A stretch of DNA of 64,000 nt from Aromatoleum diolicum (GTDB lineage: Bacteria; Pseudomonadota; Gammaproteobacteria; Burkholderiales; Rhodocyclaceae). Under the pieces are notes generated by a model that ran no database searches, was not told the origin of the DNA, and saw nothing but the letters and a program-made list of their open reading frames with translations. The stretch is taken from assembly GCF_012910955.1 (NCBI RefSeq), contig NZ_WTVQ01000011.1, positions 1-64,000 on the forward strand, written 5' to 3'. Below, piece by piece: positions 10,149 through 21,694 of this stretch; position 1 is the first letter of the stretch, and the number at the start of each line of letters is the position of its first letter. The position numbers and the translations under genes are program-made.

Positions 10149-10751
10149 TTATTCTTTCTCGGCGGGCATCGAAACGAGTTCGACACGATCGCCACGCTTG
10201 ACCGAAACCTGCTCGGACGGGTTCAGATAACGAACACCCTTGCGCTTACGTAGTGTCAACGTCACCGCAACGACCATCGCAACCAGCAGCAGAAGTGAGG
10301 CAAGTTCAAACGGATATACGTAATCCGTGTAAAGCAACCGCCCCAATTCTCGAGTATTGCTGTAACCCGCCTGAACCGCCGGAGGTTCGGGCATTGCCTC
10401 CAGCCCGAAGTACCGCCCACCCAAGACAAGAGTCATTTCGACAACAAGCAGGACACCAATCAGTGCGCCGACGGGGAGGTAACTCCAGAATCCTTCGCGC
10501 AGCCGATCAATGTTGATATCCAGCATCATGACCACGAAAAGGAACAGCACCATGACTGCCCCCACGTAGACCATGACCAAAACAATCGCCAGGAACTCCG
10601 CGGCAAGCAATAGCCAGATCCCGCCCGCAGTGAAGAAGGACAGCACCAAGAACAATGCTGCATGCACCGGATTGCGTGCAGTAATAACTCTCAACGCGGC
10701 GAACACCATGATCGCGGAGAGAATGTAGAAAACGAAGGTCTTGAAATCCAT
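10149..10751 (-). CDS. nuoJ: NADH-quinone oxidoreductase subunit J
   Basis: Membrane subunit of complex I (ND6 homologue) near the quinone-side hinge. It has 200 residues with five predicted helices. The motif EFLAIVLVMVYVGAVMVLFL holds the pi-bulge region typical of NuoJ. The C-terminal 40 residues are hydrophilic. It lies between nuoI and nuoK, with gaps of about 33 and 46 bp. Confidence 0.96.
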   Translation of the reverse strand: MDFKTFVFYILSAIMVFAALRVITARNPVHAALFLVLSFFTAGGIWLLLAAEFLAIVLVMVYVGAVMVLFLFVVMMLDINIDRLREGFWSYLPVGALIGVLLVVEMTLVLGGRYFGLEAMPEPPAVQAGYSNTRELGRLLYTDYVYPFELASLLLLVAMVVAVTLTLRKRKGVRYLNPSEQVSVKRGDRVELVSMPAEKE

Positions 10752-10784
10752 GCTCTTATCTGTGGCGCCCGAAGGCGTCCTCCC

Positions 10785-11270
10785 TTAGCGATACTTGGAG
10801 TCGGCTTCCCGGTCGGCGGAAATCTGCGCTTCGTAACGGTCCCCCACCGCCAGCAGCATCTGCTTGGTGTAATGGAGATCGCCACGTTGTTCGCCGTGAT
10901 ATTCGAGAACGCGCGTTTCGACAATCGCATCCACCGGACATGCCTCCTCGCAAAAGCCGCAGAAGATGCACTTCGTCAGATCAATATCGTAGCGAGTCGT
11001 ACGGCGTGATCCATCATCGCGCTGATCCGACTCGATGGTAATCGCCATTGCAGGGCAGATAGCTTCACACAACTTGCATGCAATACATCGCTCTTCCCCA
11101 TTCGGGTAACGACGCAACGCGTGCAGGCCACGGAATCGCGGGCTCTGAGGAGTCTTCTCCTCGGGAAACTGCACCGTGATCTTGCGTGCAAAAAAGTGAC
11201 GCCCGGTCAGCGCCATGCCCTTTATCAGTTCCTTGAGGAACAGGCTACCGATGTAATCCTTGGCACCCAT
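10785..11270 (-). CDS. nuoI: NADH-quinone oxidoreductase subunit I
   Basis: Peripheral-arm subunit carrying clusters N6a and N6b that relay electrons towards N2. It has 161 residues. Two classic ferredoxin motifs, [12 protein letters not shown] and [12 protein letters not shown], each supply C-x2-C-x2-C-x3-C ligands. The N-terminal [18 protein letters not shown] is the amphipathic membrane-contact segment usual for this subunit. It starts 10 bp after the nuoH stop. Confidence 0.97.
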   Translation of the reverse strand: MGAKDYIGSLFLKELIKGMALTGRHFFARKITVQFPEEKTPQSPRFRGLHALRRYPNGEERCIACKLCEAICPAMAITIESDQRDDGSRRTTRYDIDLTKCIFCGFCEEACPVDAIVETRVLEYHGEQRGDLHYTKQMLLAVGDRYEAQISADREADSKYR

Positions 11271-11280
11271 CTTCAGCCTC

Positions 11281-12330
11281 TCACTTCCAGATCGACAGCG
11301 GCGACATCATCCACACCGCCACCACAATCACCCATACGAGGGTGATGGGAATAAACACCTTCCAGCCCAACCGCATGATGTGGTCGTACCGGAAACGCGG
11401 GAAAGTTGCACGCGCCCAAAGGAACAGGAACAGAATGAACGCGGTCTTCAGCGCCAGCCAGTGGAACCCATCCGGAATCCCCCCAACCGGCGATAGCCAA
11501 CCGCCGAGGAACAGCACGGATGTCATTGTGGAAACAAGGAACATGTTCGCGTATTCAGCGAGGAAGAACAGCGCGAACGTCATCCCGGAATACTCGACCA
11601 TGTGACCGGCGACCACTTCCGACTCGCCTTCCACAACGTCGAACGGCGCACGATTGGTCTCGGCAATGCCCGAAATCAGGAACACCACAAACATCGGAAA
11701 GAGTGGCACCCAGTTCCACGAGAAAACCGACAGTCCCATCTCATGGAATCGGCCTTCACCCTGCGAATTGACGATGTCCGTCAGATTCAAGCTCGCCGAA
11801 ATCATGAGCACGCAGATCAGAGCGAAGCCCATCGCCACTTCGTATGAAACCATTTGTGCGGCTGCACGCATCGATCCCAGGAACGGATACTTCGAGTTCG
11901 ACGCCCAACCGGCAATGATCACCCCATATACTTCCATCGACGTGATCGCCAACAGGAACAGCAGTCCTGCATTGACGTTGGCGAGAACCATTCCGTCGTC
12001 GAACGGCACCACCGCCCATGCGGCCAGCGAAGGCGCTATCGCGAGAATTGGACCAAGGATGAACAATCCCTTGCTCGCCCCCGACGGAACGATGATTTCC
12101 TTAAACAGGAGCTTCATGCCGTCGGCAATCGGCTGCAAAAGTCCCATCGGGCCTACACGGTTGGGGCCAATACGGACCTGCATGTAACCAATGACTTTGC
12201 GCTCTGCCAAGGTCAAATAGGCCACACCGATCATCAAGGGCGCGATGATTGCGACGATCTTAGCCAGCGTCCAAACCGCCGGCCAGACTGGGCCGAAAAA
12301 CTGTGCCACGGGTTCCAGCATAGCTTCCAT
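11281..12330 (-). CDS. nuoH: NADH-quinone oxidoreductase subunit H
   Basis: Membrane subunit of complex I that forms part of the quinone chamber (ND1 homologue). It has 349 residues from the ATG at 12330, which overlaps the nuoG stop as TGATG, so translational coupling is likely. A longer frame reaches 12411, but those residues lie in nuoG and look random. Signatures include [35 protein letters not shown] (acidic quinone-loop) and [18 protein letters not shown]. Confidence 0.97.
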   Translation of the reverse strand: MEAMLEPVAQFFGPVWPAVWTLAKIVAIIAPLMIGVAYLTLAERKVIGYMQVRIGPNRVGPMGLLQPIADGMKLLFKEIIVPSGASKGLFILGPILAIAPSLAAWAVVPFDDGMVLANVNAGLLFLLAITSMEVYGVIIAGWASNSKYPFLGSMRAAAQMVSYEVAMGFALICVLMISASLNLTDIVNSQGEGRFHEMGLSVFSWNWVPLFPMFVVFLISGIAETNRAPFDVVEGESEVVAGHMVEYSGMTFALFFLAEYANMFLVSTMTSVLFLGGWLSPVGGIPDGFHWLALKTAFILFLFLWARATFPRFRYDHIMRLGWKVFIPITLVWVIVVAVWMMSPLSIWK

Positions 12331-14669
12331 CAGACACGCTCCACGCTGATTTGGCCGCACATTGCACCGAGCACGGCTGTTGCAGGATGTGCTGCGGCAA
12401 CGCGAACGCAATTTGCCGCAACCGTGTCGTCCGCGACGATTTCGAGCTCTGCCGCCGCTGCACCCTGCTTCAGGCGCACGCGCGCTCCCGACGGGACGCC
12501 CAACGCTGCCAGTGTCACACTACTGGCCCGAACAGCAGGAGCCCTTGCATCACGAGTCTTCTGCAGGGACGCCGCGCGCCTAACCAGCGGATCTCCTGCA
12601 TAGATCGGCACGTCGCTCACGCGCTCAAGAGCGTCGGTGTGCTGAACACTATAGGCGAACGCCATCCCGGCGATACATGCGGAAAGGCGCGGAGCAATCT
12701 CTGCGCCAAGAACCTCTGCCGCCACCGCTTCCGAATCGTTTTGATCAAATCCATCGAAGTCGAGAAGGTTACCCAGCACTCGCAGCACCTTCCAACCAGG
12801 ACGCGTTTCACCCAGAGGACGAGCCACGGCGTTGAAATTTTGCGCTCGTCCCTCACAATTCACGAACGTGCCGGAGGTCTCTGTGAATGGAGCGATCGGT
12901 AGCAGCACATCCGCCGACGCAAGCAAGGCCGGTGATTTGAATGCCGACAACGCGACAACCAACGGCGCACTGCTCAGCACAGCCTGCGCTGCGATAGGAT
13001 CAGCAAAATCCAGATCCGGTTCAGCATTCAGCAGCAGATAGGCCTTCCGCGGCTGCTCCAGCATTTGGCGTGCGTTAAGACCGCCGACGATCGGCAGCGC
13101 CTTGGCGAGATAGCCGCCAACGCTGTTCGCCGACTCGCCGATGACACCGAAGGTACCATCGGTCAACCGTGCGATTTCCTGCGCCAATAGTTGGATCTCG
13201 GTGGCCGCCTCATACTGGACGGCGAAGTTGCCCAACCACACGGCAACCTTCTTGCCGCTTGCCAGGCTCTGCGCAATCGCGCGGGCCTCGTCCGAAACTG
13301 TCGATGGCACAGCCATCGCTAGATGCTCCGAGACCTGGACACCCTTCTCGGCAGCCAAGGCCGATACCACCTGCAACAGCATCGGAACGATCGCAGAGGG
13401 CGCGACCAACGCCCGGTTCTTCACAGGCAAAAGCCATTCTTCGGCAACCGCGTTAATCGCGCTGACATGGAGCCCACGTTTTGCCGCCTGACGAACGCGT
13501 TGCGCGAGAAGCGGTGCATCCTTGCGCAGGAAACTGCCGATCACAAGCAGTCGATTCAATGCCGACACTTCTGCAATGGGCATACCCAGCCACGGCGCTC
13601 CTTGCCGGAAACTATCGGCACGAAAATCGCTTTGCCTCAGCCGGAAGTCGACGTTATCCGAACCAATGGCTCGCGTCAGCTTCTGAAGCAGGTGCAGTTC
13701 TTCAACGGTTGAGTGTCCTGACGCGAAGGCACCAATTGCAGCGGGACCGTTTTCCTTGGCCGCCTTGCGCAGCCCATTCGCAGCAAATTCAAGTGCCGAC
13801 TGCCAATCAACCTGTTTCCACGCGCCATCCTGCTTGAGCATCGGCACGGTGAGTCGATCGTCGCTATTGAGGCCTTCATACGAGAAGCGATCCTTGTCGG
13901 ACAGCCAGCACTCGTTGATTTCGTCATTCTCCATCGGAAGGACACGCTTCACCACATCGTGCTTAACCTGGACGATCAGGTTCGCGCCCAGCGAGTCATG
14001 CGGACTGATCGACTTGCGCCGTGACATCTCCCAGGTGCGCGCTGAAAACCGGAATGGCTTCGAGGTCAAGGCACCAACCGGGCACAGGTCGATGATGTTA
14101 CCGGACAGCTCCGAATCAACCGTTTTTTCAACGAAAGGCATGATCTGCGCATGCTCGCCGCGGAAAGCCTGTCCAAGCTCCATTTCCCCAGCGATCTCAG
14201 TCGTAAAACGCACACAACGGGTACAGTTGATGCACCGCGTCATATCAGTAGACACCAGCGGACCGAGATTCTTGTTGAGAACGACCCGCTTTTCTTCTTC
14301 ATAGCGGGACTGGCTACCGCCATACCCAACCGCAAGGTCCTGCAACTGGCATTCTCCGCCCTGATCACAGATCGGGCAGTCGAGCGGGTGATTGACCAGC
14401 AGAAACTCCATCACGCCTTTCTGGGCTTTGATGGCCTGCTCGGAACGAGTCCACACCTTCATGCCGTTTGTCACCGGCGTGGCGCAAGCCGGAAGCGGCT
14501 TCGGCGCTTTCTCGACCTGCACCAGGCACATGCGGCAACTGGCAGCAATCGAGAGTTTTTTGTGATAACAGAAGTGCGGGATGAAAGCACCGATCTTGGT
14601 GGCAGCATCCATGATGGTGCTGCCATCCTCGACCGTTACCTGCTTGCCGTCGATTTCGATCTCTAGCAT
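12330..14669 (-). CDS. nuoG: NADH-quinone oxidoreductase subunit G
   Basis: Large iron-sulfur subunit of the peripheral arm. It has 779 residues from the ATG at 14669, which overlaps the nuoF stop (TGATG); a GTG three bases upstream is an alternative. The N-terminus holds the [2Fe-2S] ferredoxin motif (CYHKK...CRMC...C), then [18 protein letters not shown] and [10 protein letters not shown] for [4Fe-4S] clusters. [15 protein letters not shown] follows. The C-terminal two thirds are a degenerate molybdopterin-oxidoreductase fold without catalytic residues, as is normal for NuoG. Confidence 0.97.
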   Translation of the reverse strand: MLEIEIDGKQVTVEDGSTIMDAATKIGAFIPHFCYHKKLSIAASCRMCLVQVEKAPKPLPACATPVTNGMKVWTRSEQAIKAQKGVMEFLLVNHPLDCPICDQGGECQLQDLAVGYGGSQSRYEEEKRVVLNKNLGPLVSTDMTRCINCTRCVRFTTEIAGEMELGQAFRGEHAQIMPFVEKTVDSELSGNIIDLCPVGALTSKPFRFSARTWEMSRRKSISPHDSLGANLIVQVKHDVVKRVLPMENDEINECWLSDKDRFSYEGLNSDDRLTVPMLKQDGAWKQVDWQSALEFAANGLRKAAKENGPAAIGAFASGHSTVEELHLLQKLTRAIGSDNVDFRLRQSDFRADSFRQGAPWLGMPIAEVSALNRLLVIGSFLRKDAPLLAQRVRQAAKRGLHVSAINAVAEEWLLPVKNRALVAPSAIVPMLLQVVSALAAEKGVQVSEHLAMAVPSTVSDEARAIAQSLASGKKVAVWLGNFAVQYEAATEIQLLAQEIARLTDGTFGVIGESANSVGGYLAKALPIVGGLNARQMLEQPRKAYLLLNAEPDLDFADPIAAQAVLSSAPLVVALSAFKSPALLASADVLLPIAPFTETSGTFVNCEGRAQNFNAVARPLGETRPGWKVLRVLGNLLDFDGFDQNDSEAVAAEVLGAEIAPRLSACIAGMAFAYSVQHTDALERVSDVPIYAGDPLVRRAASLQKTRDARAPAVRASSVTLAALGVPSGARVRLKQGAAAAELEIVADDTVAANCVRVAAAHPATAVLGAMCGQISVERV

Positions 14670-15982
14670 CACGGTCTCACGTAAATTTGACTGCCTTGGT
14701 ACTGAACCTCAGGCGGCACCAGACATTTCTTGTTTTCGATGTGGTACTGAAACTCGGAACCGAAGTGCTTAATGAAACTTTGCACCGGCATCGACGCGGC
14801 ATCACCCAGCGCGCAAATGGTGCGCCCCATGATGTTGCCGGTCACCGAGTTGAGCAGATCAAGATCATCAGGCCGTCCGAGACCGTGCTCGATGCGATGA
14901 ACGACCCGATACAGCCAGCCGGTTCCTTCACGACACGGTGTGCATTGTCCGCATGATTCCTCAAAATAGAAATACGACAGCCTCTCAAGTGCCTTCACCA
15001 TGCAAGTCGTTTCATCCATGACGATCACCGCACCTGAGCCAAGCATAGAACCTGCTTTGGAGATGGAGTCATAGTCCATCGTGCAGTCCATCATCACACC
15101 CCCCGGCAGCACCGGCGCCGACGAACCACCCGGAATCACCGCCTTGAGTTTGCGCCCGCCGCGCATGCCACCCGCCATTTCCAACAATTCGGCAAATGGC
15201 ATACCCATCGGAACCTCGAAATTCCCAGGGCGATTCACGTGACCCGACACGGAGAACAGCTTGGTACCGCCGTTATTGGGCTTCCCAAGATTCAGGAATC
15301 CTTCACCCCCCATGTTGATGATGAACGGGACCGACGCAAACGTTTCGGTGTTGTTGATCGTTGTCGGCTTGCCATAAAGACCGTAGCTCGCAGGGAAAGG
15401 CGGCTTAAAGCGCGGCTGACCCTTCTTCCCCTCGATCGACTCGAGCAGCGCGGTCTCTTCACCACAGATATAGGCACCGTAACCGTGATGTGCGAACAGA
15501 TCGAACGAAAAATCGGACCCCAGAATGTTCTGGCCGAGAAGGCCGCCAGCACGGGCCTCTTCGAGCGCATCTTCAAATCGCTGGTATACGTCGAAAATTT
15601 CGCCGTGAATGTAGTTGTAACCCCGCTCACAGCCCATCGCATAGGCGGCAATTGTCATACCCTCGATAACGGCATGAGGGTTGTAACGCAGAATATCGCG
15701 ATCCTTGAATGTACCCGGCTCGCCCTCATCAGAGTTGCATGCCAGATACTTGGCACCAGGAAACGACCGCGGCATGAAGCTCCATTTCAGCCCAGTAGGA
15801 AACCCCGCGCCTCCGCGACCGCGGAGCGACGACGCCTTCAATTCCGCAATGATCGTTTCTGGCGGAATTTTTTCCGCGATGATCTTTTTGAGCGCGGAAT
15901 ACCCACCTCGCGCGACGTAGTCGTGCAACCCCCAAGTACGGTCGCCGTCAAGTCCGGCGAGAATCAGTCCGCTTGCGCTCAT
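14669..15982 (-). CDS. nuoF: NADH-quinone oxidoreductase subunit F
   Basis: NADH-oxidising flavoprotein of complex I, binding FMN and the N3 [4Fe-4S] cluster. It has 437 residues. Motifs are [19 protein letters not shown] (nucleotide binding), [20 protein letters not shown] (FMN site), [17 protein letters not shown], and the cluster ligands [13 protein letters not shown] with a distal Cys in TICALGDAA. It overlaps nuoE upstream by 4 bp (ATGA). Confidence 0.98.
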   Translation of the reverse strand: MSASGLILAGLDGDRTWGLHDYVARGGYSALKKIIAEKIPPETIIAELKASSLRGRGGAGFPTGLKWSFMPRSFPGAKYLACNSDEGEPGTFKDRDILRYNPHAVIEGMTIAAYAMGCERGYNYIHGEIFDVYQRFEDALEEARAGGLLGQNILGSDFSFDLFAHHGYGAYICGEETALLESIEGKKGQPRFKPPFPASYGLYGKPTTINNTETFASVPFIINMGGEGFLNLGKPNNGGTKLFSVSGHVNRPGNFEVPMGMPFAELLEMAGGMRGGRKLKAVIPGGSSAPVLPGGVMMDCTMDYDSISKAGSMLGSGAVIVMDETTCMVKALERLSYFYFEESCGQCTPCREGTGWLYRVVHRIEHGLGRPDDLDLLNSVTGNIMGRTICALGDAASMPVQSFIKHFGSEFQYHIENKKCLVPPEVQYQGSQIYVRP

Positions 15983-16458
15983 TTGCTTTCAAGCTCCGCC
16001 AGCATCTGGTCGATTTTTTCCTTGGTCATCCAGCTGCACATCCGATGATTGTTCACCAGCATCACCGGCGCATCACCGCAAGCCCCCATGCATTCGCCTT
16101 CCTTGAGGGTGAACATTCCGTCCGGCGTAGTCTCGTTAAAACCGATACCAAGCTTTTCCTTGAGGTATTCACCGGCATGAACACCGCCCGAAAGCGCACA
16201 AGGCAAATTCGTACAGACGGTAATCTTGTGTCGCCCAATCGGCTCGAGGTCGTACATGTTGTAGAAGCTCGCGACCTCGTATGCCGCAATTGCAGGCATT
16301 CCAAGATAACCAGCAACGAACTCGATAACTTCCTTCGGCAACCACCCCTTCTCGACCTGCGCGATACGCAGCGCCGACATAACCGCCGACTGCTTCTGAT
16401 CGTGGGGATACTTGGCGATCTCGCGATCAATCTGTTGTAGCGATTCGTGACTCAGCAT
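15979..16458 (-). CDS. nuoE: NADH-quinone oxidoreductase subunit E
   Basis: Thioredoxin-like subunit that carries the N1a [2Fe-2S] cluster beside NuoF. It has 159 residues. The four ligands are all present, in CTNLPC and [15 protein letters not shown], unlike the degenerate NuoE-like domain at the left edge of the window. It begins [18 protein letters not shown], 50 bp after the nuoD stop, and its stop overlaps the nuoF start (ATGA). Confidence 0.97.
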   Translation of the reverse strand: MLSHESLQQIDREIAKYPHDQKQSAVMSALRIAQVEKGWLPKEVIEFVAGYLGMPAIAAYEVASFYNMYDLEPIGRHKITVCTNLPCALSGGVHAGEYLKEKLGIGFNETTPDGMFTLKEGECMGACGDAPVMLVNNHRMCSWMTKEKIDQMLAELESK

Positions 16459-16508
16459 TTCGTACTCGTCTTCCCGGTTTGCCTGCCGCCGTATGTTATC
16501 CGGATAGT

Positions 16509-17762
16509 TCAGCGGTCAATTTCGCCAAACACGATATCCATCGTACCGATGATCGCAACCACGTCCGCGATCATGTGCCCGCGCGCGATTTCGTCCATGG
16601 CCGCAAGATGCGCAAAACCGGGCGCCCTGAGCTTGAGACGATACGGCTTGTTGGCGCCGTCAGACACGGCGTACACGCCGAACTCGCCTTTGGGATGCTC
16701 GACCGCAGCGTAAACTTCGCCGCTCGGCACGTGCATCCCTTCGGTAAAGAGTTTGAAATGATGAATCAACTCTTCCATATTCGCTTTCATCCGCTCACGA
16801 GGTGGCGGTGCCACCTTGTGATTATCGGCGATGACCGGGCCTGGATTCTTGCGTAGCCAATCAATACACTGCTTGACGATGCGATTGGACTGGCGCATTT
16901 CCTCCATTCGGCACAAATAACGATCGTAACAATCGCCGTTCTTGCCGATAGGAATATCGAAATCGACTCGGTCATAAACTTCGTATGGCTGTTTCTTGCG
17001 CAAATCCCATGCAATCCCAGACCCGCGCAACATGGGCCCGGTGAATCCCCATGCTTTTGCCTGCTCCGGTGTGACCACGCCAATGCCGACGGTACGCTGC
17101 TTCCAGATTCTATTATCGGTCAGCAGCGTTTCGTAATCATCGCAGTAGCCCATAAAGCGGTTCGTGAAGTCTTCGAGAAAATCCAGCAAGGAACCCTGCC
17201 GGTTTTCATTCAACTGACGTACCGTATTGGCATTCTTGAACTTGTTAACCTCGTACTGCGGCATCCGGTCGGGAAGATCACGATAAACACCGCCCGGACG
17301 GTAGTACGCAGCATGCATCCGCGCGCCCGACACTGCCTCATAGGCATCCATCAGATCTTCACGCTCGCGGAAGGTGTATAACACCATCGTCATCGCGCCG
17401 ATATCGAGCGCGTGAGTACCGATCCCGAGCAAATGGTTCAGTATCCGCGTAATTTCATCGAACATTACGCGGATGTACTGGGCACGCAGAGGAACCTCGA
17501 GACCTAGAAGGCGCTCGATCGCCATGCAATAGGCATGCTCGTTACACATCATCGAAACGTAGTCGAGTCGATCCATGTACGGCACGGATTGTACCCACGT
17601 GCGCGTTTCGGCGAGCTTCTCGGTGCCTCGATGGAGCAGACCAATATGCGGGTCCGCACGCTCGACCACTTCGCCATCAAGCTCCAGCACGAGACGAAGC
17701 ACGCCATGCGCGGACGGATGCTGCGGCCCAAAGTTAATAGTGTAGTTACGAATCTCAGCCAT
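16509..17762 (-). CDS. nuoD: NADH-quinone oxidoreductase subunit D
   Basis: The 49-kDa-type subunit, derived from the hydrogenase large subunit, which forms the quinone site together with NuoB. It has 417 residues from the ATG at 17762 ([20 protein letters not shown]), overlapping the nuoC stop by 8 bp. An upstream in-frame extension to 17822 does not resemble the family. Conserved segments include [25 protein letters not shown] and the C-terminal [12 protein letters not shown]. Confidence 0.97.
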   Translation of the reverse strand: MAEIRNYTINFGPQHPSAHGVLRLVLELDGEVVERADPHIGLLHRGTEKLAETRTWVQSVPYMDRLDYVSMMCNEHAYCMAIERLLGLEVPLRAQYIRVMFDEITRILNHLLGIGTHALDIGAMTMVLYTFREREDLMDAYEAVSGARMHAAYYRPGGVYRDLPDRMPQYEVNKFKNANTVRQLNENRQGSLLDFLEDFTNRFMGYCDDYETLLTDNRIWKQRTVGIGVVTPEQAKAWGFTGPMLRGSGIAWDLRKKQPYEVYDRVDFDIPIGKNGDCYDRYLCRMEEMRQSNRIVKQCIDWLRKNPGPVIADNHKVAPPPRERMKANMEELIHHFKLFTEGMHVPSGEVYAAVEHPKGEFGVYAVSDGANKPYRLKLRAPGFAHLAAMDEIARGHMIADVVAIIGTMDIVFGEIDR

Positions 17763-18360
17763 GGCCGACATCCCCGTAATTCTCTTCGCGCACGATGCGC
17801 GGTGTATTTTCCCGCGGCTCAATGGTCACCGGCTGATACACAACCCTGCCCTGCTCGGCGTCGTAGCGCATTTCAACATAACCGGAGATCGGGAAATCCT
17901 TGCGGAACGGGTGCCCGACAAATCCATAATCGGTCAAAATACGCCGCAAATCCGGATGTCCGGCAAACATGATTCCGTATAGATCAAACGCTTCACGCTC
18001 ATACCAGTTGGCACTAGGCCAAACACCAACGAGCGACTCAAGGACAGGAAAGCCGTCATCTTCCGCAAATGCGCGCAAGCGCAGCCGCCAGTTCTTGGAT
18101 ACGGAAAGAAGATGAACGGCGACCGCAAATCGCGCACCGACCCATACTCGATTCCCATATGCAGAGTAATCAAGCCCAGAAAGGTCGATCAACTCCTCGA
18201 AACACAAATCCCCATGATCGCGCAATTCCTGGGCAACCCCAAGATAATCCTCTGCCGCAACTTCGATGGTCACTTCGCCGCGATCGAGCACAATTGATCG
18301 CAACCTATCCCCCAAAACCGTTTGAAGGGATTGACTCAAAAGTTCGAGTTTCGCACTCAT
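17755..18360 (-). CDS. nuoC: NADH-quinone oxidoreductase subunit C
   Basis: The 30-kDa-type peripheral-arm subunit. It has 201 residues from the ATG at 18360 ([13 protein letters not shown]), preceded by GGGTGG. An upstream extension to 18459 falls in nuoB and is not conserved. The family signature [20 protein letters not shown] and the C-terminal [19 protein letters not shown] are complete. NuoC and NuoD are separate here, not fused as in enterics. There is a 14-bp gap after nuoB. Confidence 0.97.
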   Translation of the reverse strand: MSAKLELLSQSLQTVLGDRLRSIVLDRGEVTIEVAAEDYLGVAQELRDHGDLCFEELIDLSGLDYSAYGNRVWVGARFAVAVHLLSVSKNWRLRLRAFAEDDGFPVLESLVGVWPSANWYEREAFDLYGIMFAGHPDLRRILTDYGFVGHPFRKDFPISGYVEMRYDAEQGRVVYQPVTIEPRENTPRIVREENYGDVGHG

Positions 18361-18374
18361 AAATGAACCACCCA

Positions 18375-18851
18375 TTACCGCGCTATGGTGTTCGTGCGCT
18401 TGATCTTGTTTTGCAGCTGAATAATGCCGTACAGCAATGCTTCGGCCGTCGGAGGACAACCAGGCACATAGACATCAACCGGGACAATTCGGTCACAACC
18501 CCTGACAACAGAATAGGAGTAGTGATAGTAACCACCACCGTTAGCACACGACCCCATTGAGATAACCCAGCGCGGCTCTGCCATCTGATCATAAACTTTG
18601 CGCAAAGCCGGAGCCATCTTATTGCAGAGCGTACCCGCCACAATCATCAAATCAGACTGCCGGGGGCTTGGCCGGAACACAACACCAAACCGGTCCAAGT
18701 CGTAGCGTGAACAGCCAGCATGGATCATTTCAACAGCACAACAAGCCAAACCGAAAGTCATCGGCCACAACGACCCTGTGCGCGTCCAGTTAATTACCGC
18801 ATCAAGCGATGTAGTAACAAACCCTTCACGAAAGACGCCCTCAATACTCAT
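18375..18851 (-). CDS. nuoB: NADH-quinone oxidoreductase subunit B
   Basis: PSST-type subunit carrying the terminal N2 [4Fe-4S] cluster next to quinone. It has 158 residues. The ligands are the tandem cysteines in [14 protein letters not shown], a Cys in [19 protein letters not shown] and one in [15 protein letters not shown]. It begins 3 bp after the nuoA stop, which suggests tight coupling. Confidence 0.98.
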   Translation of the reverse strand: MSIEGVFREGFVTTSLDAVINWTRTGSLWPMTFGLACCAVEMIHAGCSRYDLDRFGVVFRPSPRQSDLMIVAGTLCNKMAPALRKVYDQMAEPRWVISMGSCANGGGYYHYSYSVVRGCDRIVPVDVYVPGCPPTAEALLYGIIQLQNKIKRTNTIAR

Positions 18852-18854
18852 GCA

Positions 18855-19229
18855 TCACTCCCAGTCGAGCGCACCGTTCTTCCACTCGACGACATAGCCG
18901 ATAACCAGAACGGCAATAAAAACCATTACCGAACCGAATACGAACCACGCAGCATCACCAGCCGCGATGAATTCCTGGAACACTGTCGCCCACGGAAACA
19001 AAAAGGCGATTTCAAGATCAAAGAGAATGAAAAGGATCGCGATGAGGTAGTAGCGCACATCAAACTTCATGCGCGCGTCTTCAAACGGCTCAAAACCACA
19101 CTCATAAGGAGACTGCTTCTCAGTCCCCGGGCGATAAGGCGCGAGAACACGCCCTAGAATGACAGGCACAAGGCCAAAACCGAGACCTACCAGGATGAAC
19201 ATCAGGACAGGAAAGTAGTTTTCCAGCAT
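18855..19229 (-). CDS. nuoA: NADH-quinone oxidoreductase subunit A
   Basis: Three-helix membrane subunit (ND3 homologue) and first gene of the operon. It has 124 residues from the ATG at 19229 ([19 protein letters not shown]). The longer frame to 19316 runs through the upstream terminator and is rejected. The conserved quinone-chamber loop appears as [20 protein letters not shown]. No convincing promoter hexamers could be assigned in the 60 bp before it. Confidence 0.96.
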   Translation of the reverse strand: MLENYFPVLMFILVGLGFGLVPVILGRVLAPYRPGTEKQSPYECGFEPFEDARMKFDVRYYLIAILFILFDLEIAFLFPWATVFQEFIAAGDAAWFVFGSVMVFIAVLVIGYVVEWKNGALDWE

Positions 19230-19287
19230 TGCGTAACACCCCGTTTCAATAGCAGATTGTTTTATTGTTTTTAGAATCGCACAGCAT

Positions 19288-19310
19288 GAAAACGCCCGCA
19301 TTCGCGGGCG
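19288..19310 (-). terminator. Terminator after tRNA-Leu, before nuoA
   Basis: A 7-bp perfect GC stem (CGCCCGC / GCGGGCG) with a 4-nt loop is followed on the minus strand by TTTTC. The U-tract is short, so termination may be partial. It would separate the tpiA-secG-tRNA transcript from the nuo operon. Confidence 0.6.
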
Positions 19311-19322
19311 ATTCAAAATTAC

Positions 19323-19407
19323 TGGTGCCGACGGTGAGACTCGAACTCACACGGCTTTCGCCACCACCCCCTCAAGATGGCGTGTCTACCAATTTCACCA
19401 CGTCGGC
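19323..19407 (-). tRNA. leuU: tRNA-Leu (GAG anticodon)
   Basis: An 85-nt class II tRNA on the minus strand. The acceptor stem GCCGACG pairs with CGTCGGC, followed by A and an encoded CCA. The D-arm contains GGTGAAATTGGTAGACAC. The anticodon stem CCATC/GGTGG closes the loop TTGAGGG with anticodon GAG. A long variable arm (GTGGCGAAAGCC region) and GTTCGAGTC in the T-arm complete the leucine-type structure. It lies between secG and nuoA. Confidence 0.95.
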
Positions 19408-19468
19408 ACGCTTGTTACAGCCAAAAAATTATACGACTTTTTCTGCAGCGCGCAAAGTCCAAATTGAA

Positions 19469-19831
19469 CTATTTTGGAATCGACTGAGCCTTCGAATCCT
19501 GAGCATCAACTGAAGACCCGTCACCAGACACAGGCGCAGACGCAGGCGTGGTAACGGCATTTTCCATGACACTAGCAGGTCGTTCCGACACACCGCTCGC
19601 GAGATAGCTGAGTCCAAGACTGGTCGAGAAAAACACAGCCGCAAGCACCCCAGTTGTACGACTAAGGAAGTTCGCAGAACCCGACGCACCAAACACGCTG
19701 CCGGACGCCCCACTTCCAAAGGCGGCACCTGCATCGGCACCCTTGCCGTGTTGCATCAACACCAAGCCGATAACACCGAGACCGACCAGAACATGAATCG
19801 TCAGAACGACGGAGAAAATATAGTTGCTCAT
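19469..19831 (-). CDS. secG: Preprotein translocase subunit SecG
   Basis: Small inner-membrane subunit of the SecYEG channel. It has 120 residues from the ATG at 19831 ([19 protein letters not shown]), with AGGG upstream. It has two hydrophobic segments joined by the conserved cytoplasmic loop [18 protein letters not shown] and [14 protein letters not shown]. The tail after the second helix is low complexity (Ala/Ser/Pro). It lies 28 bp downstream of tpiA and upstream of tRNA-Leu, a common betaproteobacterial order. Confidence 0.95.
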   Translation of the reverse strand: MSNYIFSVVLTIHVLVGLGVIGLVLMQHGKGADAGAAFGSGASGSVFGASGSANFLSRTTGVLAAVFFSTSLGLSYLASGVSERPASVMENAVTTPASAPVSGDGSSVDAQDSKAQSIPK

Positions 19832-19859
19832 CTTGAACCCTTGATTAATTCTCAGCCAT

Positions 19860-20612
19860 CTACGAAGCAGCAACCGCCGCCTCGCAAATTTCCAGAAACT
19901 GGGGAGCTTCCAGTGACGCCCCCCCGATCAGACCACCATCGGCATCAGGCAAACCGAATAGCGCCTGTGCGCTATCGGCCTTCACGCTACCACCATACAG
20001 AATCCTGACGTCACCCGCATCACGGACTCGACCGGCCAACCAGGCCCGAACGAAGGACAATACCGCTTGAACCTGTTCGACTGATGCCGCCCTGCCAGTA
20101 CCAATAGCCCATACCGGCTCATAAGCCACTGCGATCCGCCCGATCGAATCGGCATCAAGAACCTCAGCAAGCGCATCGAGCTGTCGCTGCAAGACGTTCT
20201 CGGTCTCACCGGCCTCGCGTTCGGCCAAGGTTTCGCCGATACAGACGAGAGGGATCAACCCCGCCCGCAGTGCCGCCAAAGCCTTGCGCGCGACCAGCGA
20301 ATCGGACTCCCCCTGCAGCGCGCGGCGCTCCGAGTGCCCCACAATGACGTAACGTACGGAAAAATCAGCAAGCATTGCGCCGCTGACTTCGCCGGTATGC
20401 GCCCCATGATCAAACTCGCTAAGGGTTTGCGCCCCCAAGCCTAGAGACGTTCCGCCGAGGAGCGATTCGGCCTGCGCCAGGTAAGGGAATGGAACACAAA
20501 TAGCACACTCAACGCCCACAGGCAGACCCTGCAGAACCTCGCGCAGCAGGATCTGATTGCGCTCCCGGTCGCCGTTCATTTTCCAGTTACCGACGACAAG
20601 CTTGCGTTTCAT
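19860..20612 (-). CDS. tpiA: Triosephosphate isomerase
   Basis: Interconverts dihydroxyacetone phosphate and glyceraldehyde 3-phosphate in glycolysis and gluconeogenesis. It has 250 residues from the ATG at 20612 ([19 protein letters not shown]). Catalytic residues are the Lys in GNWKMNG, the His in VIVGHSERR and the Glu in [13 protein letters not shown]. The phosphate loop is [12 protein letters not shown] and [11 protein letters not shown]. An upstream TATAAA element lies 29-34 bp before the start codon. secG follows in the same direction. Confidence 0.97.
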   Translation of the reverse strand: MKRKLVVGNWKMNGDRERNQILLREVLQGLPVGVECAICVPFPYLAQAESLLGGTSLGLGAQTLSEFDHGAHTGEVSGAMLADFSVRYVIVGHSERRALQGESDSLVARKALAALRAGLIPLVCIGETLAEREAGETENVLQRQLDALAEVLDADSIGRIAVAYEPVWAIGTGRAASVEQVQAVLSFVRAWLAGRVRDAGDVRILYGGSVKADSAQALFGLPDADGGLIGGASLEAPQFLEICEAAVAAS

Positions 20613-20640
20613 GCACAGGGCCTCTGCGAAAGTTTTCGAT

Positions 20641-20668
20641 TTTATAGCGTGCAAGGCTCGTACGCAAA
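20641..20668 (-). promoter_or_regulatory. Possible promoter of tpiA-secG
   Basis: On the minus strand, TATAAA (20646-20641) is preceded at 16 bp by TTTGCG (20668-20663), a poor -35. The -10 hexamer is strong and lies 29 bp before the tpiA start codon, so the assignment rests mainly on it. Confidence 0.4.
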
Positions 20669-20765
20669 GAAATGAGGCAGGCGCCGTCCTCGGGGGAGCT
20701 CACACCCAGCGACGCGCATAGCTTAATACATCAATTCCACATTTCGAAAACTGTAAAACTATAGC

Positions 20766-20795
20766 CGCAAAAAGAAGGGGCAGAAAATCTGCCCC
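20766..20795 (-). terminator. Rho-independent terminator of the pst operon
   Basis: An 8-bp perfect stem GGGGCAGA / TCTGCCCC with a 3-nt loop is followed on the minus strand by TTCTTTTTGC. It lies 11 bp past the pstB stop, so pstB is the last cistron of the operon. Confidence 0.85.
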
Positions 20796-20806
20796 ACGCG
20801 CTTGGG

Positions 20807-21694
20807 CTAGCCGAAACGCCCGGTGATGTAGTCTTCCGTTTCCTTTCGTGTCGGGTTAACGAAGATCTGACTAGTCTCGCCAAACTCCATAAGCTCACCA
20901 AGATACATGTAAGCCGTATAGTCCGAAACCCTCGCCGCCTGCTGCATGTTGTGGGTCACGATGAGAATCGTCACTTTGTCGCGCAATTCATGAATCAAGT
21001 CTTCGATACTCGCCGTCGCAATCGGATCGAGCGCCGATGTCGGTTCATCGAAAAGCAGGACCTCGGGATTGGTGGCAAGGCATCGTGCAATACACAGACG
21101 TTGCTGCTGACCACCGGACAAAGCCGTCGCCGGATCGTGCAGACGATGCTCCACCTCTGACCACAGTGCCGCCCCCTGGAGAGCCTCCTTGACACGATCG
21201 TCAAGAACGGAGCGATTCCCTTCACCACGTATCCGCAAACCATAGGCGACGTTTTCATAGATCGACTTCGGGAACGGGTTAGGCTTCTGGAACACCATCC
21301 CGATGCGCATTCGCACCTCGATAGGATCGACACCCGGGCTCAGCAGGTTGGTGTTGTCCGGGTGTAGACGAATTGCGCCCTCGTAGCGATTGCCGGGATA
21401 GAGGTCGTGCATGCGGTTGAACGCCCGCAATAGGGTCGACTTGCCACAACCGGACGGTCCAATCAGCGCCGTCACCCGCTTTTCGTGCACGGGCAGGGAG
21501 ATTGATTTCAATGCCTTGAAATCACCATAGTAGAAGCTGAAGTCCTCTACCGCCGCCTTGACGGGAGCCGTTTCGACGCGCGCCACGACACCGTGTGAGC
21601 GCAGACTCCTGAATCCAGCCGTGTTACTCAAGGCCTGCGGCGTCGCTTGATCCTCGCGTTGATCGCTCATTCGCATTGTGGTGCTGCTTACCAT
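20807..21694 (-). CDS. pstB: Phosphate ABC transporter ATP-binding protein
   Basis: ATPase that powers high-affinity phosphate import. It has 295 residues from the ATG at 21694, chosen because AAGGA lies seven bases upstream; this start overlaps the pstA stop by 7 bp. ATGs at 21676 and 21670 are alternatives without a good ribosome site. It contains Walker [11 protein letters not shown]-loop [19 protein letters not shown], signature [13 protein letters not shown], Walker [14 protein letters not shown] and switch His in VTHNMQQA. The first 45 or so residues before the ABC core are a non-conserved extension. phoU does not follow. Confidence 0.96.
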   Translation of the reverse strand: MVSSTTMRMSDQREDQATPQALSNTAGFRSLRSHGVVARVETAPVKAAVEDFSFYYGDFKALKSISLPVHEKRVTALIGPSGCGKSTLLRAFNRMHDLYPGNRYEGAIRLHPDNTNLLSPGVDPIEVRMRIGMVFQKPNPFPKSIYENVAYGLRIRGEGNRSVLDDRVKEALQGAALWSEVEHRLHDPATALSGGQQQRLCIARCLATNPEVLLFDEPTSALDPIATASIEDLIHELRDKVTILIVTHNMQQAARVSDYTAYMYLGELMEFGETSQIFVNPTRKETEDYITGRFG